Both the position numbers and the translations under genes were made by a program. Below, in pieces: positions 18,128 through 26,360 of a stretch of DNA of 64,000 bases. The stretch lies in contig NZ_FOIE01000002.1 in NCBI RefSeq assembly GCF_900111455.1, positions 434,001 through 498,000 on the forward strand, in the 5' to 3' direction. The notes below the pieces were generated by a model. It did no database searches and was not told the origin of the DNA. It saw only the letters and a program-made list of their open reading frames with translations. Source of the DNA: Geodermatophilus poikilotrophus (GTDB lineage: Bacteria > Actinomycetota > Actinomycetes > Mycobacteriales > Geodermatophilaceae). The first letter of the stretch is position 1. Each line of letters begins with the position of its first letter.

Positions 18128-18483
18128 CGGGCCCGCGCCACGCGCAGCGCGATGCGGATGAGCGGCACCTGCAGCGGCAACCGCACGGCGGCGACCGTCA
18201 TCGGCAGCGCCCGTCGCGGCACGACCCGGAAGGTGTGCAGGTGCGCGGGCACGAACGCGGCCAGCAGCGCCGCCGCGGCCCAGCCCCCGGCCCGCCGCGT
18301 CGCCGGCACCGCCATCAGCCCGGCGGTCGCGATCTCGGCGACCCCGCTGGCGTGCACCCAGGCGCGGGCATCGCCCAGCTCCGGCGGCACCAGCCACTCG
18401 AAGGTCCGCGGCCGGACCAGGTGCAGCACCCCGGACCCGCCGAGCGCCGCCGCCAGGACCGTCGCCGTCCGCGTGAGCTCCAC
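18124..18483 (-). CDS. DoxX-like small membrane protein
   Basis: A 119-residue protein with about four hydrophobic stretches. LGGSGVLHLVRPRTFEWLVPPELG and the later VPAHLHTFRVVPRRALPM match the DoxX-like family of uncharacterised membrane proteins. GTG 18483 is the first plausible start. It is the first gene of a three-gene minus-strand set (DoxX-like, hydrolase, methyltransferase) and diverges from the TauE-like gene, whose GTG is only 24 bases away. Confidence 0.78.
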   Translation of the reverse strand: MELTRTATVLAAALGGSGVLHLVRPRTFEWLVPPELGDARAWVHASGVAEIATAGLMAVPATRRAGGWAAAALLAAFVPAHLHTFRVVPRRALPMTVAAVRLPLQVPLIRIALRVARAR

Positions 18484-18493
18484 GCGGTCACCG

Positions 18494-18499
18494 TAGGCT
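18494..18499 (+). promoter_or_regulatory. -10 box for leaderless TauE-like gene
   Basis: TAGGCT matches TANNNT and ends eight bases before GTG 18508, placing the transcript start at or next to the start codon. There is no ribosome site, as expected for a leaderless message. Confidence 0.5.
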
Positions 18500-18507
18500 C
18501 GCCGGTC

Positions 18508-19263
18508 GTGTCCGCCCTCGACCTGGCCATCGCGGCAGGCGTCGCCCTCGTCGCCGGCGTCGTCAACTCCGTCGCCGGTGGCGGATCGCTGATCCTCTTC
18601 CCCACCCTGGTGGCGCTGGGGCTGGGCACGGTCGCCGCCAACGTGACCAACTCGATCGCCCAGTGGCCGGGCTACCTCGGCGGCGTCCTCGGCTTCCGCG
18701 CCGAGTACGCCGGCCAGCGCGGCCGGCTGGTCCGTTTCAGCCTCGTCGCGCTGCTCGGTGGCGTCGCCGGCAGCGTCCTGCTGCTCACCACGCCCACCGC
18801 GGCCTTCGACGTCGTCGTCCCCGTGCTGGTCCTGCTGGCCAGCCTGCTGCTGGCCGTGCAGCCGCTGCTCACCCGGCGGCTGAAGCAGGCCGAGGACGGC
18901 GGACCGCGGCGCGACCCGGTCTGGCTCTACGTGGCGCTGTTCCTGGCGACCGTCTACGGCGGCTACTTCGGCGGCGCGCTCGGCGTCATCCTGGTCGGCG
19001 TCCTCGGGGTGGGCCTGCACCGGCTCAAGCTGGCCAACGCGCTGAAGTCGGCGCTCTCGGCGGTGACCGCCACCGTCACGCTCGTCGTCTTCGGCCTGTT
19101 CGGCCCGGTCGACTGGCAGGTCGTCGCCGTCGCCGCCCCCGCCAGCCTGCTCGGCGGCTTCCTCGGCGCCCGGATCGCCACCCGCATCCCGACCACGCCG
19201 CTGCGGGTCTTCATCGTGGTGTTCGGCGTCGTCGTGGCGATCTACCTCTTCACCCGGATCTGA
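18508..19263 (+). CDS. TauE/SafE-family (TSUP) membrane transporter
   Basis: A 251-residue protein with about eight transmembrane segments. It carries the family marks VVNSVAGGGSLILFP near the N-terminus, ANVTNSIAQWPGYLGG, and a second internal repeat GGYFGGALGVILV then ANALKSALSAVTA. The family moves sulfite, sulfoacetate or other organosulfur anions; substrate not determinable. The start appears leaderless (see -10 at 18494). Alone on its strand. Confidence 0.9.
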   Translation: MSALDLAIAAGVALVAGVVNSVAGGGSLILFPTLVALGLGTVAANVTNSIAQWPGYLGGVLGFRAEYAGQRGRLVRFSLVALLGGVAGSVLLLTTPTAAFDVVVPVLVLLASLLLAVQPLLTRRLKQAEDGGPRRDPVWLYVALFLATVYGGYFGGALGVILVGVLGVGLHRLKLANALKSALSAVTATVTLVVFGLFGPVDWQVVAVAAPASLLGGFLGARIATRIPTTPLRVFIVVFGVVVAIYLFTRI

Positions 19264-19381
19264 CCGCCGGCGGGTCCGCCGCGCTGTGGGCCGCGTTACA
19301 CGTGTGACGGAGGGGTCCACCCGCTCCCGGACACGCCCGGCGCTTCCCCGCCGAGCGCGGGGGCCTGCTTAGCGTCGGGGC

Positions 19382-19600
19382 ATGCGCGAGAACCGACTCC
19401 CCCCGGTCCGGAACGCCGCCCAGTGCCCCGAGGCCCGCGTCCAGCAGCTGCACCTCATCGCCGCCGCCCGCGTGGCGGCCGTGCGCCCGGCGACCCCGCA
19501 ACAGGTCTCCGACATCGTCCGCGTCACGGTCGACGACGAGGTCGACACCCGGACCTTCCGGGCCATCGTCACCGACATCTCCGACGACGTCCTGCGCTGA
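19382..19600 (+). CDS. small hypothetical protein, probably leaderless
   Basis: A 72-residue soluble protein of normal composition (MRENRLPPVRNAAQC... ending TDISDDVLR). A TAGCGT -10 at 19370-19375 sits six bases before the ATG, which supports a leaderless transcript. No domain is recognised. The stop is followed closely by a palindromic repeat. I think it is real but cannot give a function. Confidence 0.58.
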   Translation: MRENRLPPVRNAAQCPEARVQQLHLIAAARVAAVRPATPQQVSDIVRVTVDDEVDTRTFRAIVTDISDDVLR

Positions 19601-19639
19601 AGAAGGACCGCCGGCCCCGGCCTGGTGACGTGCTGGAAC

Positions 19640-19696
19640 GGCCACCCTTCAGGGCCCCGCGCTGAGCCTGCGAAGCGTGGGGGGAAGGGTGGTCCT
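19640..19696. repeat. dispersed nested palindrome, copy 1
   Basis: Outer arms GGCCACCCTTC and GAAGGGTGGTCC enclose a core with CCCCGCGCTGAGCCTGCG and CGTGGGGG. Lies between the small gene at 19382 and nadA and could serve as a two-way terminator. Confidence 0.7.
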
Positions 19697-19697
19697 C

Positions 19698-20729
19698 TCA
19701 CTCGCCGCCGCGGCCGGGCTCGCCGATGGAGATCATCGCCTCCACGGCCCGGCGGGCCCGGGCGGCGGTCTCGGCGTCGACGTCCACCGCTCCCTCGCCG
19801 GTGCGCAGGGTCTGCAGCAGCTTCGCCGGCGTGATCATCTTCATGTAGCGGCAGGCGGCGCGGTCGTTCATCGGGATGAACTGCGTCCCGGCGTTGAGCG
19901 CCCGCAGCTGGTGCAGGATGCCGACCTCGGTGGCCACCAGCACCTGGGGCGCCCGGGTGGTCGCGGCCTGCTCGACCATGCCGCCGGTGGAGAGCACCCG
20001 GGTGCGCTCGGCCGGCAGGTCGCCATGGCTGACCAGGTCCAGCACCGAGGTGGTGCACCCGCACTCCGGGTGCACCAGGATCTCGGCGTCCGGGTGGGCG
20101 GCCACCTGCGCGCGGACGTCGGACGGGCTGATGCCGGCGTGCACGTGGCACTCCCCCGCCCACACGTGGACGTCCTCCCGCCCGGTCACCCGCTTGACGT
20201 GCGCGCCGAGGAACTGGTCGGGGCAGAACAGGATCTCGCGGTCGGCCGGGATGGAGCGGATGACGTCGGCCGCGTTGGACGACGTGCAGCAGATGTCCGT
20301 CTCGGCCTTCACCGCCGCGGTCGTGTTGACGTAGCTGACGACGACGGCGCCCGGGTGCTCGGCCTTCCACTCGCGCAGCTGCTCGGCGGTGATCGAGTCG
20401 GCCAGCGAGCAGCCGGCGTCGTGGTCGGGCAGCAGCACGGTCTTGTCCGGCGAGAGGATCTTCGCCGTCTCGGCCATGAAGTGGACGCCGCAGAAGACGA
20501 TCTCGCGCGCGTCGGTCTGCGCCGCCACCCGCGACAGGTACAGCGAGTCGCCGGTGACGTGGGCGACGTCCTGGATCTCGGGCACCTGGTAGTTGTGCGC
20601 CAGGATCACCGCGCCGCGCTCCTCGGCCAGCCGGCGGACCTCCGCGGCCCACGTCTCGTACTCGGCCGGCGAGAGGGTGCGCTCGTCGCCGGGGACGGCG
20701 GAGGTGGCGGGCGCGGTGGTGGCGGTCAC
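19698..20729 (-). CDS. nadA: quinolinate synthase
   Basis: A 343-residue NadA. It condenses iminoaspartate with dihydroxyacetone phosphate to quinolinate for NAD synthesis and uses a [4Fe-4S] cluster. Expected cluster cysteines lie in [15 protein letters not shown] and [10 protein letters not shown]; other family blocks are [24 protein letters not shown] and TGGMVE. GTG 20729 is chosen because GAGGAGC precedes it; an ATG at 20762 would add 11 residues. Unusually for an actinobacterium, nadB and nadC are not next to it. Confidence 0.95.
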   Translation of the reverse strand: MTATTAPATSAVPGDERTLSPAEYETWAAEVRRLAEERGAVILAHNYQVPEIQDVAHVTGDSLYLSRVAAQTDAREIVFCGVHFMAETAKILSPDKTVLLPDHDAGCSLADSITAEQLREWKAEHPGAVVVSYVNTTAAVKAETDICCTSSNAADVIRSIPADREILFCPDQFLGAHVKRVTGREDVHVWAGECHVHAGISPSDVRAQVAAHPDAEILVHPECGCTTSVLDLVSHGDLPAERTRVLSTGGMVEQAATTRAPQVLVATEVGILHQLRALNAGTQFIPMNDRAACRYMKMITPAKLLQTLRTGEGAVDVDAETAARARRAVEAMISIGEPGRGGE

Positions 20730-20841
20730 GGAGCTCCTCGGCTGGGTGGGCGGCGGCCACATGGTCCCCTGCACGGCACGGCTGGTGTGGCGCGGGGCAC
20801 CCCGGTCAACGCGGGCCGGGCCGCACCCCTTCCCGGCCGGG

Positions 20842-21933
20842 CTACCGCAGGTGGCCGGTGTCGTTGACCAGGCGGACGGCGGCGCGCCCGTCGGAGCGCC
20901 ACGCGACGGTGCAGAACGACGCCGCCTCGAGGAACACCCGGTGGACGACGTCGTCGGGGACGTCGAGGCCGGCGGCGAGCAGCAGCTTGATCGGCGTGAC
21001 GTGCGAGACGACCAGCACCGTCTTCCCGACGTGCCCGCGCAGGATGCGGGCCCGGGCGCGGGCGACGCGGTCGCTGACGTCGGCGACCGACTCCCCGCCC
21101 GGCGCGGCCACGGTGATGTCCTCGGCGAACCGGCGCGCGGCCAGCGGGTGCCGCCGCGCCGCCTCCTCGGCGGTGAGGCCCTCGAGGTCGCCGAAGTCCA
21201 GCTCGACCAGGTCGTCGTCGTATTGCACCGGCAGCCCGAGGACCGCGCCGACCACCTCGGCGGTCTCCCGGGTGCGGCGCAGCGGCGAGGCCACGATGAC
21301 GTCGACGTCCAGCTCGGCGGCCCGTTTCGCCGCCGCCTCGGCCTCGGCACGACCGGTGGCCGACAGCGGCAGGTCGTTGCGGCCGCTGTAGCGACGTTCC
21401 GGGGTGTGCTCGGTGCGGCCGTGCCGCAGCAGGTGCGTCACGGTGGTGACGGCGGGGGCGCGGGGGGCCACCGGCTGGACGTCGTCCCCGGCGGTGGTGG
21501 GCTCGGCGGCGAGGTCGCGGCGGACCGGCCGGCCGTCCATGGCGCTGTTGGCCAGCGCGTCGGCGGCGCCGTTCTGCGCCCGCGGCACCCAGGTGTAGCG
21601 GACGCTGCCCAGCTGGCGGGCGATCTGCCGGGCCTGCAGCGCCAGCTTCTGCATGTCCGGGTGCTTGACCTTCCAGCGACCCGACATCTGCTCGACGACG
21701 AGCTTGGAGTCCATCCGCACCTCGACGTCGGCGGTCGGGTCGAGGTCCAGCGCCGCCTGCAGCCCGGCGACGAGGCCGCCGTACTCGGCCACGTTGTTGG
21801 TGGCCCGCCCGACGGACTCGGCCCGCTCCGCCAGCACCTTCCCGGTCGTCGCGTCCCGCACGAGGGCGCCGTAGCCCGCCGGCCCGGGGTTGCCCCGCGA
21901 GCCGCCGTCGGCCTCGACGACGAACCGCTTCAC
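20842..21933 (-). CDS. bifunctional RNase H1 / acid phosphatase fusion
   Basis: A 363-residue two-domain protein. Residues 1-~135 are RNase H1-like: [31 protein letters not shown] and NGAADALAN supply the acidic active-site residues. After a linker, residues ~165-363 are a histidine phosphatase with [19 protein letters not shown] and VVSHVTP. The same fusion is Rv2228c in mycobacteria, where it hydrolyses RNA:DNA hybrids and alpha-ribazole phosphate. The GTG start overlaps the stop of the upstream zinc-ribbon gene as GTGA. Confidence 0.93.
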   Translation of the reverse strand: MKRFVVEADGGSRGNPGPAGYGALVRDATTGKVLAERAESVGRATNNVAEYGGLVAGLQAALDLDPTADVEVRMDSKLVVEQMSGRWKVKHPDMQKLALQARQIARQLGSVRYTWVPRAQNGAADALANSAMDGRPVRRDLAAEPTTAGDDVQPVAPRAPAVTTVTHLLRHGRTEHTPERRYSGRNDLPLSATGRAEAEAAAKRAAELDVDVIVASPLRRTRETAEVVGAVLGLPVQYDDDLVELDFGDLEGLTAEEAARRHPLAARRFAEDITVAAPGGESVADVSDRVARARARILRGHVGKTVLVVSHVTPIKLLLAAGLDVPDDVVHRVFLEAASFCTVAWRSDGRAAVRLVNDTGHLR

Positions 21934-22670
21934 AGCCCGCTCTCCGCCGTGCGCACCAGGATCCGGCCGCAGTTGTCGCACCGCACGACCTCGTGGGGGT
22001 CGGCGTTGCGGACGGCGGCGAGCTCCTTGCCGAAGAGCTCGATGCGGCAGCCCTGGCACTGCCGCGCCTTGAGCACCGCCGCGCCGGTGCCGCCGGTCTG
22101 GGTGCGGATCCGCTCGTACAGCGCCAGCAGGTCGGCCGGGATGCCGGCAGCGGCCTCGGTGCGGGCGGCCTCGTGCCGCGCCGTCCCGTCGGCGATGTCG
22201 GCCAGCGCGTCGTCGCGCTGCTGCTCGGCGCGCGCCAGCTCGGCCGTGGCCGTCCCGTGGCCCTGCTGCGCCTCGGCGAGCGTGGCCTCGGCGGTCTCGA
22301 GCTGCTCCATGAGCTCGAGCTCCTGGTCCTCCAGGTCCGACTTCCGCCGCGCCAGCGACTGCATCTCGTGCTGCAGGTCGGTCATCTGCTTGGCCGAGAC
22401 GCTGCCGGAGTCGAGCAGCCCCTGGTCGCGGGTGACCCGCGCGCGCACCGTCTCGACGTCGCCCTCGAGCCGCTTGACCTCCCGCTGCAGGTCGCGGACC
22501 TCGGTCTCGGCGCGCACCACGGCGGCGGCCAGCTCCCGCTCCGACGCGGTCGCGGTCTCCACCGCGGCGTTCTCGGGGAGGGTGCGCCGGCGGTGGGCCA
22601 GCTGGCCCAGGGCGACGTCCTCGGCGGCCAGGGCCAGCAGCTTCTGCTGGTCGAAGTGGTCGGCCTTCAC
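21930..22670 (-). CDS. CdsZ-like coiled-coil zinc-ribbon protein
   Basis: A 246-residue protein. Residues ~30-165 are a long coiled coil rich in Glu, Arg, Ala and Leu. The C-terminal zinc ribbon has RQCQGC and RCDNCGR. It belongs to the family formerly DUF164, linked to RNA handling and named CdsZ in some species. It is commonly encoded beside nif3 and the RNase H/phosphatase fusion; here it overlaps the latter by four bases. Confidence 0.9.
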   Translation of the reverse strand: MKADHFDQQKLLALAAEDVALGQLAHRRRTLPENAAVETATASERELAAAVVRAETEVRDLQREVKRLEGDVETVRARVTRDQGLLDSGSVSAKQMTDLQHEMQSLARRKSDLEDQELELMEQLETAEATLAEAQQGHGTATAELARAEQQRDDALADIADGTARHEAARTEAAAGIPADLLALYERIRTQTGGTGAAVLKARQCQGCRIELFGKELAAVRNADPHEVVRCDNCGRILVRTAESGL

Positions 22671-22758
22671 CCGTCCAACCTACCGGGGCACCGCCCCGCC
22701 CCGGCCCCCGTGCGGGGGTACCACCGCTGACCTCGTCCCGGGTCCCGCCCTGAGCCTG

Positions 22759-22819
22759 GACGGCCCCCGTGCAGGGTCCCGCCGCGAGCCTGCGGGTCGC
22801 GGGGGCAAGAGGGCCCTCC
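22759..22819. repeat. dispersed nested palindrome, copy 2
   Basis: ACGGCCCCCGTGC ... core GTCCCGCCGCGAGCCTGCGG ... GGGGGCAAGAGGGCC. Arms are partly mismatched. It lies between the SSS symporter stop and the zinc-ribbon gene. Confidence 0.6.
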
Positions 22820-22839
22820 AAGGGGAGGGCGGGGTCCTC

Positions 22840-24483
22840 CTACCTGCGGGCCGGGCGCTCCCCCGCCGCTCCCGGTGGTGCCGACTCCAGCGGGTCGGGC
22901 AGCTCCCGGAAGGTGCGGTCGTCCCGCTCGGCGGTGTAGTCGCTCCCCGCCGTCCCGTCGACGCCGGGGTCCACCCCTGCTGCCCGCAGCGCGGCGGTGA
23001 CCAGCACGGTGACCACCAGGTTGACCAGCAGCGCGACGAAGCCGGCGTACACCGTGACGGTCGTGTCGAGGCCGAGGTCGGACAGCGCGAACGCCGACCC
23101 GCCGAAGTGCTCGCGCACGACGGTGCCGTCCGGGCCGACCCGCTGGGTGACGTAGAGAGCCAGCAGACCGGCGGCCATGCCGGCTGCCCAGCCGGCGATG
23201 AGGCCGCCGCGGTGCAGCCAGCGGGTGTAGAGGCCGATCGCCACCGACGGCAGCGTCTGCAGGATGATCACGCCGCCGATCAGCTGCAGGTCGATGGAGA
23301 ACTGCGGGTCGATGAAGATGATCGCCGCGACCGCGCCGAACTTGACCACCAGGGAGACGACCTTGGCGACCTGCGCTTCCTGCCGCGGGGTCGCGTCGCG
23401 CTTGAGGAACTCCTTGTAGACGTTGCGGGTGAACAGGTTGGCCGCGGCGATCGACATGATCGCGGCGGGCACCAGCGCACCGATGCCGATGGCGGCGAAG
23501 GCGATGCCGGCGAACCAGCTCGGGAACATCTCTTGGAAGAGCACCGGGACGACGGTGTTGCCGTCGCCGCCGATCGGCGTGACCCCGGCCGCGATGGCCA
23601 TGAAGCCGAGCAGGGCGATGAAGGCCAGGGCAAAGCTGTAGAGCGGCAGCAGGCTCATGTTCCGCTTGAGGACGGCACGGTCGCTGGCCGCCAGCGCGCC
23701 GGTGATCGTGTGCGGGTAGAGGAACAGGGCCAGCGCCGAGCCCAGCGCCAGCGTCGCGTAGTTCAGCTGCGAGGCCTCGCCCAGCACGATGCCGCCGGTG
23801 CCGGTGGTCGCGAACTTCGCCTCGGCGGCGCCGAAGATCGCGTCCCAGCCACCGAGCTTCGCCGGGATGACGATGACCGCGACGATGATCGTCAGGTAGA
23901 TCAGGGTGTCCTTGACGAAGGCGATCAGCGCCGGCGCCCGCAGCCCGGAGTTGTAGGTGTAGAGCGCCAGGATGACGAAGGCGACGACGAGCGGCATCTC
24001 GCCCTCCACGCCCATCGCCTTGAGCACGGCCTCGATGCCGACCAGCTGCAGCGCGATGTAGGGCATCGTGGCGACGATCCCGGTGATCGCGACCAGCAGC
24101 GCCATCGTCGGTGAGTCGAACCGGGCGCGGACGAAGTCGGCCGGCGTCACGAACCCGCGCACGTGGCTGACCGACCACAGCCGGATGACCACCAGGAACA
24201 CCAGCGGGTACACCACGACCGTGTACGGGACGGCGAAGAACCCCGCCGCGCCCGCCCCGAACACCAGCGCCGGGACGGCGACGAACGTGTACGCCGTGTA
24301 GAGGTCACCGCCCAGCAGGAACCAGGTGACCCAGGTGCCGAAGTTGCGCCCGCCCAGGCCCCACTCGTCGAGGTGCATGAGGTCCTCGGCCCGCCGCCAG
24401 CGGGCGGCGACGAAGCCCATCACCGTCACGAGCAGGAAGAGGGCGACGACGATGCTCAGCTCGACCACGTCGATCCCGTCCAC
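22840..24483 (-). CDS. sodium/solute symporter, monocarboxylate (MctP-like)
   Basis: A 547-residue SSS-family permease with about 13 transmembrane segments. Family marks are GRNFGTWVTWFLLGGDLYTA near residues 44-63 and SALALFLYPHTITG. Its partner is the DUF3311 peptide three bases upstream, the pairing seen with Rhizobium MctP, which takes up lactate, pyruvate and related acids. That substrate range is inferred. The pair sits between nif3 and cdsZ, which normally adjoin. Confidence 0.9.
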   Translation of the reverse strand: MDGIDVVELSIVVALFLLVTVMGFVAARWRRAEDLMHLDEWGLGGRNFGTWVTWFLLGGDLYTAYTFVAVPALVFGAGAAGFFAVPYTVVVYPLVFLVVIRLWSVSHVRGFVTPADFVRARFDSPTMALLVAITGIVATMPYIALQLVGIEAVLKAMGVEGEMPLVVAFVILALYTYNSGLRAPALIAFVKDTLIYLTIIVAVIVIPAKLGGWDAIFGAAEAKFATTGTGGIVLGEASQLNYATLALGSALALFLYPHTITGALAASDRAVLKRNMSLLPLYSFALAFIALLGFMAIAAGVTPIGGDGNTVVPVLFQEMFPSWFAGIAFAAIGIGALVPAAIMSIAAANLFTRNVYKEFLKRDATPRQEAQVAKVVSLVVKFGAVAAIIFIDPQFSIDLQLIGGVIILQTLPSVAIGLYTRWLHRGGLIAGWAAGMAAGLLALYVTQRVGPDGTVVREHFGGSAFALSDLGLDTTVTVYAGFVALLVNLVVTVLVTAALRAAGVDPGVDGTAGSDYTAERDDRTFRELPDPLESAPPGAAGERPARR

Positions 24484-24486
24484 GGG

Positions 24487-24750
24487 TCAGCGCTCCCGGT
24501 CCGTGCGGCCGGCGGTCGGGCGGCGCCGGGTCGCGCGGTGGGCGAGGAACGTGGCGAGGACGCCGAGGGGTACGAACGCCAGCTGCGCCCAGTAGAAGAA
24601 CGGCCAGCCGAAGAGCGTCGGCTCCACGCGGTTGTAGAGCGGGACCAGCAGCGGGACCACGACGGCGACCAGCAGCAGCCAGTTCCAGGGGCTGCGGTCG
24701 CTGCGGGCGGGCGCGGACCGGCCCGTCGGCGGTGGGGTCCCCGTGCTCAT
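24487..24750 (-). CDS. DUF3311 small membrane partner of SSS symporter
   Basis: An 87-residue protein with two transmembrane segments (NWLLLVAVVVPLLVPLYNRVEP, then FYWAQLAFVPLGVLATFLAH), the DUF3311 pattern. It ends three bases before the symporter ATG, so they form a unit. The first ~25 residues are Pro/Thr/Ser-rich. Its role is assumed to be assembly or function of the symporter. Confidence 0.88.
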   Translation of the reverse strand: MSTGTPPPTGRSAPARSDRSPWNWLLLVAVVVPLLVPLYNRVEPTLFGWPFFYWAQLAFVPLGVLATFLAHRATRRRPTAGRTDRER

Positions 24751-24796
24751 CGGCCGGCCTCCTCGACGACGTCGTCCGGCCGTGGCTGCGACCGGG

Positions 24797-25618
24797 TCAG
24801 CGGTCGGCCCCGGCGTGCGAGGTCCACGGATCGGTGCGCCGCCGGGACACGGCGACCTCCACCCGGCCGGACAGGTCGCGGGCGAGGACGTCGGCCGCGA
24901 CGGGCAGCCAGGGCCACTCGGAGGCGAAGTGTGCCACGTCACACAGCGCCGGACCCCGCACCTCCTGCGCCTCGGACACCGGGTGGTGCCGCAGGTCGCT
25001 GGTGAGGAGGACGTCGGCGCCCGCCGCGGCCGCGGACGTGAGCAGGGAGCCGCCGCTGCCGCCGCAGACGGCGACCGTCTCGATGCGCCGTCCCGGGTCC
25101 CCGGCCGCGCGGACGCCACCCACGGTCTCCGGCAGGGCCGCGGCGACGAGCTCGGCGAACCGCTGGAGCGTCACCGCCTCGGGGAGCCGGCCGACGCGGC
25201 CGAGCCCGGCGCGCGGGTCGGTCGCGGCCGGCTGGAGCGGGACGGTGCCGGTGAGGCCGAGGGCGGCGGCGAGGGCGTCGTTCACGCCGGAGCCGGACGC
25301 GCGGTCGGCGTTGGTGTGCGCGACGAACAGGCCGGCGCGGGCGCGGACGAGCCGGTGCACCAGGCGGCCCTTGGGGTCGTCGGCCGGGACGCCGTGGACG
25401 GCGGTGAGGAACAGCGGGTGGTGGGTGACGAGCAGCTGCGCGCCGGTCTCCACCACCTCGTCGACGACGGCGGTCACCGGGTCGACGGCGAACAGCACCC
25501 GGTCCACCGGCTCGTCGGGATCGCCGCAGACCAGCCCCACGGCGTCCCAGTCCTCGGCCAGCGCCGGGTCGTAGCGCGCCTCGAGCGCGGCGACGACCTC
25601 CCCCAGCGTCACGCTCAC
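24797..25618 (-). CDS. NIF3-like dinuclear metal-centre protein
   Basis: A 273-residue NIF3 family protein with the metal-binding pieces in order: VTHHPLF (near 64), AHTNAD (near 100), DLRHHP and DVAHFASEW near the C-terminus. The biochemical role is uncertain; some members are called GTP cyclohydrolase-like. GTG 25618 has no clear ribosome site. In relatives nif3, cdsZ and the RNase H fusion adjoin; here 2.1 kb of symporter genes lies between. Confidence 0.91.
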   Translation of the reverse strand: MSVTLGEVVAALEARYDPALAEDWDAVGLVCGDPDEPVDRVLFAVDPVTAVVDEVVETGAQLLVTHHPLFLTAVHGVPADDPKGRLVHRLVRARAGLFVAHTNADRASGSGVNDALAAALGLTGTVPLQPAATDPRAGLGRVGRLPEAVTLQRFAELVAAALPETVGGVRAAGDPGRRIETVAVCGGSGGSLLTSAAAAGADVLLTSDLRHHPVSEAQEVRGPALCDVAHFASEWPWLPVAADVLARDLSGRVEVAVSRRRTDPWTSHAGADR

Positions 25619-25805
25619 GCGTGCCGACCCTAGGACAGCGGCGTCCGCGGCGGCGGCACCAGATGGGGCAGCCTCTCGGCCGCCCGCTCTTGATCATGGG
25701 GTTGCTGCCGACACGCCAGGGCACGCGCCGAGCCCGACGACGAGTCCGACGACGAGCCAGTGACCGACGAAGGGAGTGCGTTCGACGGTCGCGTGACCGG
25801 CCGGA

Positions 25806-26306
25806 TCAGCGAGCGGCGTGCACCGGTTGTGCCATGGCGACGCGGCGACCGTGCCGGGTCAGGCCCTGCTCCTCCTCGTGCGCGGCGAGCGCCCGCAACT
25901 CGGGCCCGAGGTCGTCGACCACCTGCCAGCCGTGCCGGGCGTACCAGGGTGCGTTCCACGGCACGTCGGCGTAGGTGAGCAGCGTGACCCGCCGCGCGCC
26001 GACCACCCGGGCCGCGGACACCGCGGCCGCGAGCAGTGCCGCGCCGATGCCCTGCCGCATCGACGCCGGGTGCACCGAGAGCTGCTCCAGGTGCACGTCG
26101 CCGTCCACCCGGTCCAGGACGGCGAACCCGACCACCGGCCGCCCGACGACCAGCACCCGCCACGCCCGCGCGCGCAGCGCGGCCGGAGGCGCGGCCGGCA
26201 GGTCCAACACGCCGCGCGCACGGAACAGCTCGTCGGCGGCCTCCTCGACCGCGGGGAGCTCCCGCAGGTCCGCGGCGGAGGCGGCCCGGACGACGACACC
26301 TGCCAC
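25806..26306 (-). CDS. GNAT family N-acetyltransferase
   Basis: A 166-residue GNAT protein. Motif A with the acetyl-CoA pyrophosphate loop is LEQLSVHPASMRQGIGAALL (Q-x-x-G-I-G near 102-107), followed by RVTLLTYADVPWNAPWYARHGW. The acceptor is not predictable. GTG 26306 is chosen as it starts VVRAASAADL, the usual GNAT opening. It diverges from the FUSC gene 54 bases away. Confidence 0.87.
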   Translation of the reverse strand: MAGVVVRAASAADLRELPAVEEAADELFRARGVLDLPAAPPAALRARAWRVLVVGRPVVGFAVLDRVDGDVHLEQLSVHPASMRQGIGAALLAAAVSAARVVGARRVTLLTYADVPWNAPWYARHGWQVVDDLGPELRALAAHEEEQGLTRHGRRVAMAQPVHAAR

Positions 26307-26360
26307 GCGCGGAGCATCCCAGCCCGGCTCCCCGCGGCGGGGGTGGAAAGCTCGGCGACC

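Noticed and set aside
20593-24114. 1173-codon plus-strand frame over RNase H, cdsZ and symporter genes
   Set aside because: Antisense to three well-supported minus-strand genes; shadow of codon bias.
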